From assembly GCA_944391505.1 (NCBI GenBank), contig CALXTV010000004.1, positions 1 to 64,000 of the forward strand: a DNA stretch of 64,000 nucleotides, read 5' to 3'. The position numbers were made by a program, and so were the translations under genes. The stretch is from an uncultured Alphaproteobacteria bacterium. Lineage in GTDB: Bacteria; Pseudomonadota; Alphaproteobacteria; RF32; CAG-239. The notes beneath the pieces were generated by a model. It was not told the DNA's origin, did no database searches, and saw nothing but the letters and a program-made list of their open reading frames with translations. Shown here one piece after another: positions 7,723 to 16,291 of the stretch. Numbering within the stretch: position 1 is the stretch's first letter; each line of letters starts with the position of its first letter.

Positions 7723-8249
7723 CCCCGGCTGTTCTTTTTTTGAAAAAACAGATTAGCTGTTCGAAGCATATCCGCGGTAAACCGGTTGTTGCTCGGCGAA
7801 ATGGCCACCTCGGCGGCCGCCGCTATTCCGTGCTCTTTTGAAATTCCTTTAAGCGTTTTGAAATATTGTTTCTTTTCTTGGACATAACCTTTCATTCCCA
7901 GAGAAACCGCTTTTTTAAAACGTTTCAGCTTGCCCATTTGGGGATGGTCTTTTTTGACCTTGTCCAAGGCGCTGACAAAATTTCTTTTCATTGCTATTGC
8001 TTCGCGTGGTCCGAAGACGATTACCGCAACACCGGCCGCCGGTGCTGCATTCAGCATCATGACGCCGGCCAAACCGGCACCGAAAGCTACAGCCGTATTG
8101 TCGGCAATTTTTTTTGCGTCTTTGAAAACATTCTTTTTCGGCCTGGCGGGCTTTTTAGCGGGAGATGTGGAAAACTTGGCGGCGGAAAATCCGTATTTCC
8201 GGCCGAACTCTTCCATTTCTTTCAGCATCTTGTCTACGTCATCGCTCAT
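7719..8249 (-). CDS. Hypothetical protein with central hydrophobic segment
   Basis: A 176-residue protein that I do not recognise. The N-terminus is acidic and helical (MSDDVDKMLKEMEEF), followed by a basic linker (SPAKKPARPKK) and one long Ala/Gly/Val-rich hydrophobic stretch (about residues 52-82). The C-terminal half is Lys-rich and amphipathic. This layout suggests a membrane-inserted or membrane-associated small protein. GGAG lies nine bases before the ATG, which supports translation. It converges on murI with a four-base overlap of stop regions. Confidence 0.65.
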   Translation of the reverse strand: MSDDVDKMLKEMEEFGRKYGFSAAKFSTSPAKKPARPKKNVFKDAKKIADNTAVAFGAGLAGVMMLNAAPAAGVAVIVFGPREAIAMKRNFVSALDKVKKDHPQMGKLKRFKKAVSLGMKGYVQEKKQYFKTLKGISKEHGIAAAAEVAISPSNNRFTADMLRTANLFFQKKNSRG

Positions 8250-8319
8250 TACACTTCTCCGTCCGTTTTTTATTCATTATAAATAAAAAAACGCATTTTT
8301 GTCAATAAAGTAATTTTGT

Positions 8320-8793
8320 CTAATGTTGTTGAGCCTTGCAAATATCAATCCAGGCCTGACTGTTAGACAGACGAAACAAATCGTCACAGGTCAGTTCAAT
8401 GGCCGAATTGCCGCTGCCGCAGGCCGGAAAGACGGTTTGAAAACGTTGCAGCGAAACGTCGGTATAAACACGGACGTTTTCGGGAACACCGAAAGGGCAG
8501 ACGCCGCCAACGGCATGTCCCGTATATTGGAGCGCTTCTTCCGCGGAAAGCATTTTGGCCTTGCAGCCGAAAATTTCTTTATATTTGTGATTGTCGATTT
8601 TCCGGTCCCCGGCCGTAACAATAAGAATAACGCCGTCTTTGGTCATAAAGGATAATGTTTTGGCAATCCGGGCAGATTCGACTCCGAGTGCTGCCGCCGC
8701 CAACTCGACGGTTGCGCTGGAGGCTTCTGTTTCGATAATGTCGCTGTCGCGGCCAAACAACTTTAAATAAGCTCTGGCTTTTTCAATGCTCAT
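8320..8793 (-). CDS. YbaK/ProX-family aminoacyl-tRNA trans-editing deacylase
   Basis: A 157-residue single-domain protein of the prolyl-tRNA synthetase INS-domain superfamily, which hydrolyses mischarged tRNAs such as Cys- or Ala-tRNA(Pro). It carries the conserved lysine in RIAKTLSF (K45), VTAGDRKID, and GHAVGGVCPFG, the substrate-loop signature. The subgroup (YbaK, YeaK or ProXp-ala) cannot be decided from motifs alone. It follows gpsA on the same strand, but a terminator hairpin separates them. Confidence 0.9.
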   Translation of the reverse strand: MSIEKARAYLKLFGRDSDIIETEASSATVELAAAALGVESARIAKTLSFMTKDGVILIVTAGDRKIDNHKYKEIFGCKAKMLSAEEALQYTGHAVGGVCPFGVPENVRVYTDVSLQRFQTVFPACGSGNSAIELTCDDLFRLSNSQAWIDICKAQQH

Positions 8794-8811
8794 TTTTCCT
8801 CCGTAAAAGGA

Positions 8812-8829
8812 AAGCCCCGTTCGGGGCTT
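8812..8829 (-). terminator. Hairpin terminator after gpsA
   Basis: AAGCCCCG (8812-8819) pairs perfectly with CGGGGCTT (8822-8829). On the minus strand it is followed by CCTTTT, so the U-run is short. Confidence 0.6.
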
Positions 8830-8835
8830 CTCTGC

Positions 8836-9813
8836 TTAGCAGATATGTTCAAATTCCTGTTTCAGGTCGCGGTTGAACATTTCTTTAATGGTTTTCTTGA
8901 TGTCGGCTTTTTCATAAATGACCTTATAAAGAGCCTGACAAATCGGCATATCAATATTTTCTCTGTCGGCAATCAGTTTGACGGCTTCCAGCGTCGGCAC
9001 GCCTTCCGCCAGTTTGCCGAAGTTTTCGCCGCGGGCAAAGCTTTCCCCGAAAGAGCGGTTGTGGCTGTGTTTGGAAAAAAGCGTTGCCTCATAATCGCCC
9101 AAATGCGCCAGCCCGTAAGCCGTATGCGGGTTGCCGCCAAAATGCGCGATAAAGCGTCCGACCTCAATCGGTGCGCGCGCCATCAAAGCACCTTTCAGTC
9201 CGTACCATTCCAAACCGTCAAGAATTCCGGCCGCCAAACCGATGACGTTTTTCAACGCTGCGCCGATCTGATTGCCGATAAGGTCTGAACCGTAATAAAA
9301 GCGGATAAGTTCGCTCTGCAGATTCTTTATCAGCATATCCTTGGTTTCTTCCTCATAGGAGTCGATAACCGCGCAGGAGGGAACTTTTTTCATATAGTCC
9401 TGAACATGACCCGGACCGGCCAAAACGGCAATATGAATATTCTGCCTGACCTCTTCTTTCATGATGTCGTGCATAATGGCAGCACTGGGCGTTTCCAGGC
9501 CTTTCATTGCCAGCAGAAAAGTTTTTCCCTGCACGTTAAGGCCGTTCAGCTGTTTGCACAGCGAACGGAAATGCTGACAACCGATGGAGACGATAACAAT
9601 GTCGTTGCTCAAGACATCTTCGATTTTGTCGTGCAGAACCATGTTGTCGGAAAGACTTAAATAAGCATTTTTCCGGGTGTCGCGCAGTTCAATAAAATTG
9701 GGCGATGTCGGAATGTCATACATATCGACCTGATCAAAACCGCAGTAATTCCCGGCATACCAGCCAAGAAAAGTTCCCCAGCGGCCGCAGCCGATTAATG
9801 AAATTTTTTTCAT
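8836..9813 (-). CDS. gpsA: Divergent NAD(P)-dependent glycerol-3-phosphate dehydrogenase
   Basis: A 325-residue protein with the GpsA fold order. The dinucleotide motif is GCGRWG (residues 8-13), AMKGLE has K104, and the catalytic Lys lies in GAALKNVIGLAAGILDG (K188). The C-terminal helix block includes the GLAHLGDYEATLFSKHSHNRS-like loop where GpsA has GDL-x-T-x-x-S-x-x-S-RN. The enzyme converts DHAP to sn-glycerol 3-phosphate for phospholipids. Several usually invariant stretches differ: AGPGHV instead of SGPSFA, and APIEVGRF instead of RGxxEMxR. A close relative with an altered substrate is possible. Confidence 0.82.
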   Translation of the reverse strand: MKKISLIGCGRWGTFLGWYAGNYCGFDQVDMYDIPTSPNFIELRDTRKNAYLSLSDNMVLHDKIEDVLSNDIVIVSIGCQHFRSLCKQLNGLNVQGKTFLLAMKGLETPSAAIMHDIMKEEVRQNIHIAVLAGPGHVQDYMKKVPSCAVIDSYEEETKDMLIKNLQSELIRFYYGSDLIGNQIGAALKNVIGLAAGILDGLEWYGLKGALMARAPIEVGRFIAHFGGNPHTAYGLAHLGDYEATLFSKHSHNRSFGESFARGENFGKLAEGVPTLEAVKLIADRENIDMPICQALYKVIYEKADIKKTIKEMFNRDLKQEFEHIC

Positions 9814-9907
9814 AAATTAGTCCTTATAGCTGTTTCAATACGGAATAATTCATCTCTAACGCAAAAACGCCGTTTTGGCAATGCCGTCGGAGCAAAAACG
9901 CACAAGC

Positions 9908-10249
9908 TTAACCAAAAGTGCGTCCGCCCTTGGCAACATTGGCAGCCGGCATATCGACAAAATGAATGTTGACAGCGTCGGCCTCGCAGCCGAATTTATT
10001 GACGCAAAAATCGGTAAGAACTTCTGCCAGCCGGTTTATTTTTCCGCCGAATCCGATGGATTTCATCTCAATCAGCGCGCCGACGGTTTCCACAGAAGCA
10101 CCGCAGCTCATCAGTTTGCCGGTATTGATTTTGGCGACAATATAATCTTTGGGCTTGCCCAGTTCGGCGGAAACCAGATTAACCAGTTCGGATAAATCCG
10201 TTGAGGTTGCCTTGACCGGAGCATTGGTATCAATCGTAATAAAAGGCAT
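9908..10249 (-). CDS. MIF-like tautomerase (phenylpyruvate tautomerase family)
   Basis: A 113-residue protein, the same size as eukaryotic macrophage migration inhibitory factor and with its pattern end to end. It has the catalytic Pro2 after the initiator Met (MPFI), a central SIGFGGKIN segment, and a C-terminal HFVDMPAANVAKGGRTFG, which matches the MIF tail DMNAANVGWNNSTF. It should form a trimer and catalyse keto-enol tautomerisation. Bacterial homologues occur sporadically, including in host-associated species, so an immune-modulating role is possible but unproven. The gene stands alone, with about 100 bases to gpsA. Confidence 0.9.
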   Translation of the reverse strand: MPFITIDTNAPVKATSTDLSELVNLVSAELGKPKDYIVAKINTGKLMSCGASVETVGALIEMKSIGFGGKINRLAEVLTDFCVNKFGCEADAVNIHFVDMPAANVAKGGRTFG

Positions 10250-10421
10250 AAGTCTTCTCCTGAAAATAAACGAAACATAATTAGCATAATCAAATAGAGA
10301 AGTTTGGCAACGGCAAATTTTAAAATGTCAAAACAAATGTAACAAAAGTTTTATAATTTTTTGTCTTTTTTTGTGCTATATTTATAAATGAAGTAATTCA
10401 TGAGTGATATCTGCCCTGTAT

Positions 10422-10454
10422 AAAAAAACGCCCGATAGAACTTCGGGCGTTTTT
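10422..10454 (-). terminator. Terminator after the 119-residue hypothetical gene
   Basis: A 12-base-pair stem (10424-10435 with 10443-10454) contains AACGCCCGA/TCGGGCGTT. A-tracts and T-tracts flank both sides, so it may work in both directions. It lies 17 bases past the stop codon at 10472. Confidence 0.85.
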
Positions 10455-10471
10455 CATTTATATTGCTTGGT

Positions 10472-10831
10472 TTACAACGAGCCTTTTTTCACATGCTGAC
10501 GGCCGACAATGGCATTGATATGATCAAATTCCTCAAAGGAATGATAAGCATAATCCTGAGCCTTTTTGTCACAGTCGTAAAAAACTTTGTTGGCTAAAGT
10601 TTGAATGGCGTTGTCTATTCTTTGGAAAGCGGCGTTATAATCGGCGCTGAAATTGTTTTTGGTTTTTTTCTTTACAAGGTCGTGGTAAGCCGCAATAACT
10701 TTTGCTGTTTCGTCGGCGGAGTTGGCATAGCCTTTTTCTTCAAAGTCGCGCATAATCCGCGCCGTCGTCTGATAAAAGCACTTGTTGGTCAAAATGCTTC
10801 TTTGACGTTTATTGTTACTATCAATAATCAT
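10472..10831 (-). CDS. Hypothetical small helical protein
   Basis: A 119-residue soluble protein that I do not recognise. It is predicted mostly helical, charged, with no signal peptide or membrane segment. It contains a repeated pattern of helix-forming stretches (TARIMRDFEEKG, ADETAKVIAAYHDLVKKK, FQRIDNAIQTLANKVF). The stop is followed directly by a strong terminator, which supports a real transcription unit. Confidence 0.6.
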   Translation of the reverse strand: MIIDSNNKRQRSILTNKCFYQTTARIMRDFEEKGYANSADETAKVIAAYHDLVKKKTKNNFSADYNAAFQRIDNAIQTLANKVFYDCDKKAQDYAYHSFEEFDHINAIVGRQHVKKGSL

Positions 10832-10908
10832 GATATAACATCCATTTCCTTATTCCGTAACAATTATGTAACACATCTTTTCCGAATTTGCAAGAGGCTG
10901 CGGACAAA

Positions 10909-11076
10909 ATGTGGAACATACAAAAAGCTTGGCATAAAGCGGTTAAAAATCGGTTAAGAACAAAAATAGCGATATCTATGCTTATTTGTACTTTTTTATT
11001 GCTGTACGCAGCATGGGGAGCAACTCCGGTAAAGTTGCGAGCCGGCTGCGGTGCAGTCCTGTTGCCGAGCGGTTAA
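10909..11076 (+). CDS. Doubtful small single-pass membrane protein
   Basis: The 383-base stretch 10832-11214 holds no clear gene. The best candidate is this 55-residue frame: a basic amphipathic N-terminus (MWNIQKAWHKAVKNRLRTK) followed by one hydrophobic segment (IAISMLICTFLLLYAAWG). This is a plausible single-pass topology, but the ribosome site is poor and no relative is recognised. The rest of the stretch contains only a short palindrome at 11139-11157. Confidence 0.2.
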   Translation: MWNIQKAWHKAVKNRLRTKIAISMLICTFLLLYAAWGATPVKLRAGCGAVLLPSG

Positions 11077-11138
11077 GCGATCGCGTAAACCGCAAGTCTT
11101 ACAGGACAAACTCGGAGATTATTCTCTTTATCGTCATG

Positions 11139-11157
11139 GTTCGGGCTTGACCCGGAC
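11139..11157. repeat. Short palindrome resembling alphaproteobacterial intergenic repeats
   Basis: GTTCGGG (11139-11145) and CCCGGAC (11151-11157) flank CTTGA. The core GGGCTTGACCCGG with the adjoining CATCTC resembles a palindromic motif commonly scattered between genes in alphaproteobacteria. Only one copy was noticed in this window. Confidence 0.4.
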
Positions 11158-11214
11158 ATCTCCCTGACAAAAAAAGAGAAAACCAACGACAACAGAAAGT
11201 CGTACCCTAACCTC

Positions 11215-12003
11215 CTAAAACTCCAGCACCGGGCGAACATAATAGGCGGCTTGCTTATTGCTCTTTCCTAAATCGGGATTGGTATGAAGAATCGCAACCC
11301 ATGCAAGATTATAGTCATACTCCGAAGACGACCAAGCCCAATAACCACTGATGGATATACCTCCGGCTGCAATCATTGAATTATTTATAGCTAACAGCCT
11401 GTTTAGAACGTTCCTTAAAACACCGGCAGCCGGCAGACACCACTTGCCGACCGTCGCCTTAGTCGGCGCATATTTCCGTGCCGCCCAGGCCGCCGGATAA
11501 GTGCTGGCATCGCCCGCCGCGACAATCTTGTCCGTATTTCCACAGCTGTCATAGTCGCTCTTTACATCATTATTATTTATCTTATTGGAAAGCTCTAAGA
11601 CATCAATATTTTCTGTTGACCATACCATACCGATACCAGAGCTGCTTCGGTTGCTGTTTTCATCAATCCACCACGGGGTCATAATCTGCCCGCCGATACC
11701 GTTGTCATTGACATAAACCACAATGCCCAGCACCGTTTTGCTGCTGTCATGGTTGGCCGCGGCAACACAGGTGTTGTCCGTATAGAAAATATCGCCGATA
11801 TTACACTTGGGGCGGGGCGTCGGACAGTAATAGCTGTCTCCCGTCGGACATTTCAAGCCGCCCCTCGGACATTCGTCTTTCGAATATTTATAACCGAGCG
11901 AAGCGCATTCCGGCGTCGCTGTGCAGGTGGCAGCCAAAACATCGGAAGCATAAAAGACAGAAGCAAAAACGGAAAACAAAAGAAAAGGATATTGTGTTTG
12001 CAT
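11215..12003 (-). CDS. Secreted Cys-rich protein with DUF1566/Lcl-type C-terminus
   Basis: A 262-residue precursor. The ATG at 12003 is preferred over a longer frame to 12105 because GGAG precedes it and it starts a signal peptide (MQTQYPFLLF, cut near VLAATC). A short Cys-rich section follows (about residues 25-80, with CTATPEC and KCPTGDSYYCP). The C-terminal half resembles the DUF1566 fold: WCLPAAG, YWAWSSSEY, then YYVRPVLEF at the very end. The protein should be exported, with disulfide bonds. It shares its Cys-rich style with the secreted protein at 55.7-56.8 kb. Confidence 0.75.
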   Translation of the reverse strand: MQTQYPFLLFSVFASVFYASDVLAATCTATPECASLGYKYSKDECPRGGLKCPTGDSYYCPTPRPKCNIGDIFYTDNTCVAAANHDSSKTVLGIVVYVNDNGIGGQIMTPWWIDENSNRSSSGIGMVWSTENIDVLELSNKINNNDVKSDYDSCGNTDKIVAAGDASTYPAAWAARKYAPTKATVGKWCLPAAGVLRNVLNRLLAINNSMIAAGGISISGYWAWSSSEYDYNLAWVAILHTNPDLGKSNKQAAYYVRPVLEF

Positions 12004-12135
12004 GGTCTCACTCCAAATCAGAATATTTCCGGACGGATTAACACCGTCCGTCAGACCACAAACACCTATTATTGACAGGATACCCCAATTCCCGACAGAA
12101 GTCAATTAATAATGAACGCCTGTTTCTTTCCGGCT

Positions 12136-12173
12136 AAAAAAACGCCCTGATTTTTCAATAAATCAGGGCGTTT
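12136..12173 (-). terminator. Terminator of the yajC-secD-secF operon
   Basis: A 14-base-pair stem (12140-12153 with 12160-12173, core ACGCCCTGATTT) is followed on the minus strand by a U-run. It lies just after the secF stop. Confidence 0.9.
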
Positions 12174-12191
12174 ACCTTTCGCAAAAAATCG

Positions 12192-13127
12192 TCAGATATT
12201 TCCGAACGGATTTAAGACCTTATCGTCAGGCTGTTTTCTTAAATCAAAGAAGTTGAGGAAAACCGCCGATACATAAATTGACGAATAAGTACCAATGATA
12301 ATACCCCAAACCAGCGTAAACGAAAAACTTCTCAAAACGTCACCGCCCCAAATCAGCAGAGCGGTCGAAGCCAGCAATGTTGTCAGACCGGTTAAAATCG
12401 TTCTGGAAAAGATGTCGTTAATGCTCTTGTTAAGCAAATCATATTGAGGCATCTTCTTATATTTGCGCAGATTTTCGCGGATACGGTCATAAGTAACGAC
12501 GGTATCGTTAACCGAATAGCCGGCCAGCGTCAAAATGGCAGCAACTGTCGTCAGGCTGAAATCCATGTCAAACAGCGACAACAGACCGACCGTAATGACA
12601 ATATCATGAATCAGCCCCAAACAGGCGCCGAGCGCAAATTGCCATTCAAACCGAACCCATATGTACGCGCTGATAGCCAAAATGGCAATAACCGAAGCAA
12701 TAATGCCGTCTTTCTTCAGCTCATCTCCGACTTGCGGTCCGACCAGTTCAACCCGGCGATATTCATAATCTGTGCCCAGAGCTTTTTTTATTTCATTAAC
12801 GGCCGCCATTTGCTCTTTTTCGTCCAGACCTTTGGCCTGCGCACGGATCATTACTTCATCGCCGATTTCGCCGATGGTCTGAATATTGACGTCGTCCAAA
12901 TCGACATGATCAAGCTTATTGCGCATTTCTTCAACGTCAATCTTGTCCTCGGCCTTCAGTTCAATCAAAATGCCGCCGGAGAAGTCAATACCGTAGTTGA
13001 AACCCTTGACGGCAATGCATGCGGCCGCCAGAATAAACATGCCGGCAGACAGCACATAAGTCAACTTGCGAACACCCATAAAATTAATGGTTGTATCTTT
13101 GGTTACCCAACTGAAAATTTTTATCAT
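12192..13127 (-). CDS. secF: Protein translocase subunit SecF
   Basis: A 311-residue six-pass inner-membrane protein. It has the SecF N-terminal motif FNYGIDFSGGILIE, a periplasmic P1 domain (about residues 55-130), and the membrane half with GLIHDIVIT and GYSVNDTVVTYDRIRENL. With SecD it uses the proton gradient to help pull preproteins through SecYEG on the periplasmic side. GAGGA lies nine bases before the ATG, and secD ends 17 bases upstream. It is the last gene of the operon. Confidence 0.97.
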   Translation of the reverse strand: MIKIFSWVTKDTTINFMGVRKLTYVLSAGMFILAAACIAVKGFNYGIDFSGGILIELKAEDKIDVEEMRNKLDHVDLDDVNIQTIGEIGDEVMIRAQAKGLDEKEQMAAVNEIKKALGTDYEYRRVELVGPQVGDELKKDGIIASVIAILAISAYIWVRFEWQFALGACLGLIHDIVITVGLLSLFDMDFSLTTVAAILTLAGYSVNDTVVTYDRIRENLRKYKKMPQYDLLNKSINDIFSRTILTGLTTLLASTALLIWGGDVLRSFSFTLVWGIIIGTYSSIYVSAVFLNFFDLRKQPDDKVLNPFGNI

Positions 13128-13144
13128 TTCTGAAAATCCTCATC

Positions 13145-14689
13145 TTAAATCGGCAGCTTGGTCGGCTTATATTTGTTAAGCCAGCTGGAGATAATTAATC
13201 TGGTTACGGTTACGGAAGTAAACATTGATGTCGCAATACCGATGGCCAGCGTGACCGCAAATCCTCTGACCGGCCCCGTACCGAAATAAAACAGAACGAA
13301 AGCCGCAACCAGTGTTGTCAGGTTCGAGTCGACAATTGTTCCCCATGCTTCCGTAAAGCCGGCCTCGGCAGCGTCTTTGGTCGAACGTCCGTTCTTGACT
13401 TCCTCGCGCATACGCTCAAAAATCAACACATTGGCGTCAACCGCCATGCCGATGGTCAGAATGATACCCGCAATGCCGGGCAGGGTCAGCGTCGCCCCCA
13501 TAAGGCTCAAAGCGCCGAGCATCAGGAACAGGTTCATCAGTACGGTAACCGTCGTGAAAATGCCGAACAGTCCGTAAGCCAGTACCATAAAAGCAATAAC
13601 CGCAATCAGCCCGATAATCGAGGCGGTTACGCCTTCTTTAATGGAATCAGATCCTAAACCGGCACCGACGGTTCTTTCTTCCAAAACTTCAAGCGGAGCA
13701 GGCAGAGCACCCGAGCGAAGCAGCAGGGCCAAATCATTTGCGGATTCTAGCGTAAAGTTGCCGGAGATAATGCCGCTGCCGCCGGTAATGGCACTTTGAA
13801 CAACCGGTGCCGAAATGACTTCGTTATCCAGCACGATGGCCAGTCTCTCGCCGATATTGTTCTTTGTCGCTTCACCGAACTTTTTGCCGCCGATTGTATT
13901 AAACTTAAAGCTTACAACCGGTTGTCCTTCCTGAAAAGCGGCCTGTGCATCGACCAGATTTTCGCCGCCGACGACCGGCTTGCGGCTGATAACATAAGTT
14001 TCGCCGCTTTCGCCCTTAATCAGACGGGACGAACTGCCGAGCATACCTCTGCGGGCATCTGCGGCGGTTGAACGGCTGTCGACCATATGGAAAGACAGCT
14101 TGGCCGTTTTGCCGAGCAGGGTTTTGACATATTCCGGATCCTGCAGGCCGGGCAGTTGAACAACGATTCTGTCACTTCCCTGGCGCTGAATAACCGGTTC
14201 TTTCGTTCCCAGCTCGTCAATACGGCGGCGGACAATCTCAATAGACTGGTCAACAACCTTAAGTCGCAGTTCATTCAACGCGGCTTCGCTGTATTTTACG
14301 ACCAGCATGCCGTCATCGGCTTCTTCAACCATAATGCCGTTGTCTATTTTTTTGAACAATCCGCGTGCCTGATTGCGTGAGTTCAGGTTTTCTATTTTGA
14401 CCTTGACGGAGTCTGCGCCGGCATTCAGATGCTGATAGCGGATTTTGTTTTCACGCAGAATCTGCCGGACGGAATCTTCAACCGTCGACATTCTTTCTTT
14501 AAGAACGTCGTCAAGCTTAACCTGCAGCAAAAGATTGGAGCCGCCCTGCAAATCCAGGCCGAGATTAACCGGCTGCCACCATTTTGGCAGGGAGGAAGTG
14601 TCCTTCATCATGTTTGGCACAGCAAAAAAGATGCCGATGACACAAATAGCAAGAATCAGGAATATTCTGGTTCGTGACAGTTTATACAT
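13145..14689 (-). CDS. secD: Protein translocase subunit SecD
   Basis: A 514-residue inner-membrane protein of normal length. It has an N-terminal membrane helix, then LGLDLQGGSNLLLQV, a large periplasmic P1 region including RRRIDELGTKEPVIQRQG, and six-helix membrane half signatures GMAVDANVLIFERMREE and an ENG-like turn. It partners SecF in preprotein translocation. It sits between yajC (21 bases upstream) and secF (17 bases downstream), the standard alphaproteobacterial order. Confidence 0.97.
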   Translation of the reverse strand: MYKLSRTRIFLILAICVIGIFFAVPNMMKDTSSLPKWWQPVNLGLDLQGGSNLLLQVKLDDVLKERMSTVEDSVRQILRENKIRYQHLNAGADSVKVKIENLNSRNQARGLFKKIDNGIMVEEADDGMLVVKYSEAALNELRLKVVDQSIEIVRRRIDELGTKEPVIQRQGSDRIVVQLPGLQDPEYVKTLLGKTAKLSFHMVDSRSTAADARRGMLGSSSRLIKGESGETYVISRKPVVGGENLVDAQAAFQEGQPVVSFKFNTIGGKKFGEATKNNIGERLAIVLDNEVISAPVVQSAITGGSGIISGNFTLESANDLALLLRSGALPAPLEVLEERTVGAGLGSDSIKEGVTASIIGLIAVIAFMVLAYGLFGIFTTVTVLMNLFLMLGALSLMGATLTLPGIAGIILTIGMAVDANVLIFERMREEVKNGRSTKDAAEAGFTEAWGTIVDSNLTTLVAAFVLFYFGTGPVRGFAVTLAIGIATSMFTSVTVTRLIISSWLNKYKPTKLPI

Positions 14690-14710
14690 AATTCAAAGCC
14701 TCGTCATAAA

Positions 14711-15121
14711 TTATTTTTTGTGCTTTTCTTTAGCGTTGGAGTTGGCCGCTTTGGCGGTCTTTTCTTTAGCCGGCCGGGTCTCGATTTTTGCCGGTTTGAA
14801 AGGCTCTTCGTTTACCACGTCGCGGATGGTGGCGCGGTTAACCGTAACATTCAGGCCTTCGGCAATCTCGACAACCAGTTCCATGCCGCCTTCTTCGGCT
14901 TTGACAACCTTGCCGTAAATGCCGCCGCCGGTAATAATCTTGTCGCCTCTTTTGATGGACATGAGCATGGCTTCATGCTGTTTGATTTTTTTCTGCTGCG
15001 GACGAATGAGCAGAACATAGAAAATAACGAAAATAAGTCCCAGCTGGATTAAGGTGCCGTAAACCGACCCCTGAGCTGCGGCTGCGTCGCCGGCTTGAGC
15101 AAAAGCCTCACTGATAAACAT
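14711..15121 (-). CDS. yajC: Preprotein translocase subunit YajC
   Basis: A 136-residue protein with one membrane helix (about residues 24-43) followed by the YajC signature RPQQKKIKQHEAML and KGDKIITGGGIYGKV. YajC binds SecDF and is the first gene of this operon. The C-terminal 30 residues are a charged Ala/Lys tail longer than in E. coli, where the protein is about 110 residues. Confidence 0.95.
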   Translation of the reverse strand: MFISEAFAQAGDAAAAQGSVYGTLIQLGLIFVIFYVLLIRPQQKKIKQHEAMLMSIKRGDKIITGGGIYGKVVKAEEGGMELVVEIAEGLNVTVNRATIRDVVNEEPFKPAKIETRPAKEKTAKAANSNAKEKHKK

Positions 15122-15254
15122 TTTTTTCTCCTTTTATTTATAAACTGCAATGACTATACACCAAACTCCGTTCTTAACAAGAGTCTAAAGTCATATTTAA
15201 CAAATTTTTTTATTATTTAGGTATTTAAGCCGTCTGAATGCAAGTCTTGGTTCA

Positions 15255-16193
15255 TCAGGGAAGATAAGATGTCGGATTAACGGCCTTTTTGCCTTGGCGA
15301 ACTTCAAAATGCAGTTGCGGCGTATTAACCCCGCCGGTAGAGCCGACGGCCGCGATTTTTTCACCGCGGGCAACTCTTTGCCCCTTTTTCACAAACAGAC
15401 GGTCGTTATGGGCATAAGCCGTAATCCAGCCGTCGTCATGCTTAATCAGAATCAGGTTGCCGAAACCTTTCAGCTCGTTGCCGGCATAAGCGACGACGCC
15501 TTTGTCGGCGGCTTTAACGCTAGTGCCGAGCGCAGCTTTGATATTTATACCGTCATTTGTACGGCCTTTGCCGATAGTGCCGAAATGCGAAATAACTTTT
15601 CCCTTGACCGGCCACAGAAATTTGGTCTTGCGGTATTTGGAAACCGGCTTGGCTTTGGTTGTCGAAACCTTGCGGGAACTTTTAACCGTTTTTGTTTTGG
15701 ACGTTGATGAAGATGACTTCCAGCTCCAACGGCTCGGAGTTGTCTTTTTTGCCGCCGCTTTATAGGAGGCCGTTTCCGTATCGCTCAGACTTCCGGGCAA
15801 AACCAGCCGTTGGCCGATAGTCAGCGTGTAAGGTTCGCTTAGTTTGTTAATACGGCTGAGCGAGCGGAGATCAACGTCATATTTTTTTGATATACTGTAA
15901 AGCGTGTCGCCTTTGGCCACCGTATGATACCTGGCGCCGGGCATCTTCAGCACCCGCCCGATAGCCAGCGTATAAGGCGGCGTCAGGCCGTTGGCTTCGA
16001 CCAGATCGCGGATCGGAACGTTGTAATATCTTGAAATGCTGTAGAGCGTATCGCCTTTGCGGACGGTAACATAATCGGGTCGGGGATTGAACAAATCGCT
16101 GAAGTTAATCAGCCGGACACCTCCCTGGTGAAAAGTGCACCCCGAGGCCAGCAACATCAACGGCAGTAGTATTATCCAAAATTTTTTGGCCAT
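15255..16193 (-). CDS. NlpD-like lipoprotein with two LysM and a degenerate LytM domain
   Basis: A 312-residue outer-envelope lipoprotein. Its signal peptide ends in lipobox LASGC. Two LysM peptidoglycan-binding domains follow (about residues 40-85 and 88-133), each with KGDTLYSIS, then a Ser/Thr/Lys-rich linker and a C-terminal M23/LytM domain. In that domain the zinc-site His and Asp of the HxGxD motif are replaced (NDGIN), while the QLHFEVR motif and the VNPTSYLP end remain. This pattern matches NlpD/EnvC-type activators of cell-separation amidases rather than an active endopeptidase. Confidence 0.9.
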   Translation of the reverse strand: MAKKFWIILLPLMLLASGCTFHQGGVRLINFSDLFNPRPDYVTVRKGDTLYSISRYYNVPIRDLVEANGLTPPYTLAIGRVLKMPGARYHTVAKGDTLYSISKKYDVDLRSLSRINKLSEPYTLTIGQRLVLPGSLSDTETASYKAAAKKTTPSRWSWKSSSSTSKTKTVKSSRKVSTTKAKPVSKYRKTKFLWPVKGKVISHFGTIGKGRTNDGINIKAALGTSVKAADKGVVAYAGNELKGFGNLILIKHDDGWITAYAHNDRLFVKKGQRVARGEKIAAVGSTGGVNTPQLHFEVRQGKKAVNPTSYLP

Positions 16194-16291
16194 AATTAAC
16201 CTGAATAAATCGATTCTTCAGCCCTTAGTCTAACCGCAATACTTTAATTTTTTGTGAATAACCGGCCGGATATGCCGTGACCTTATGAAAA

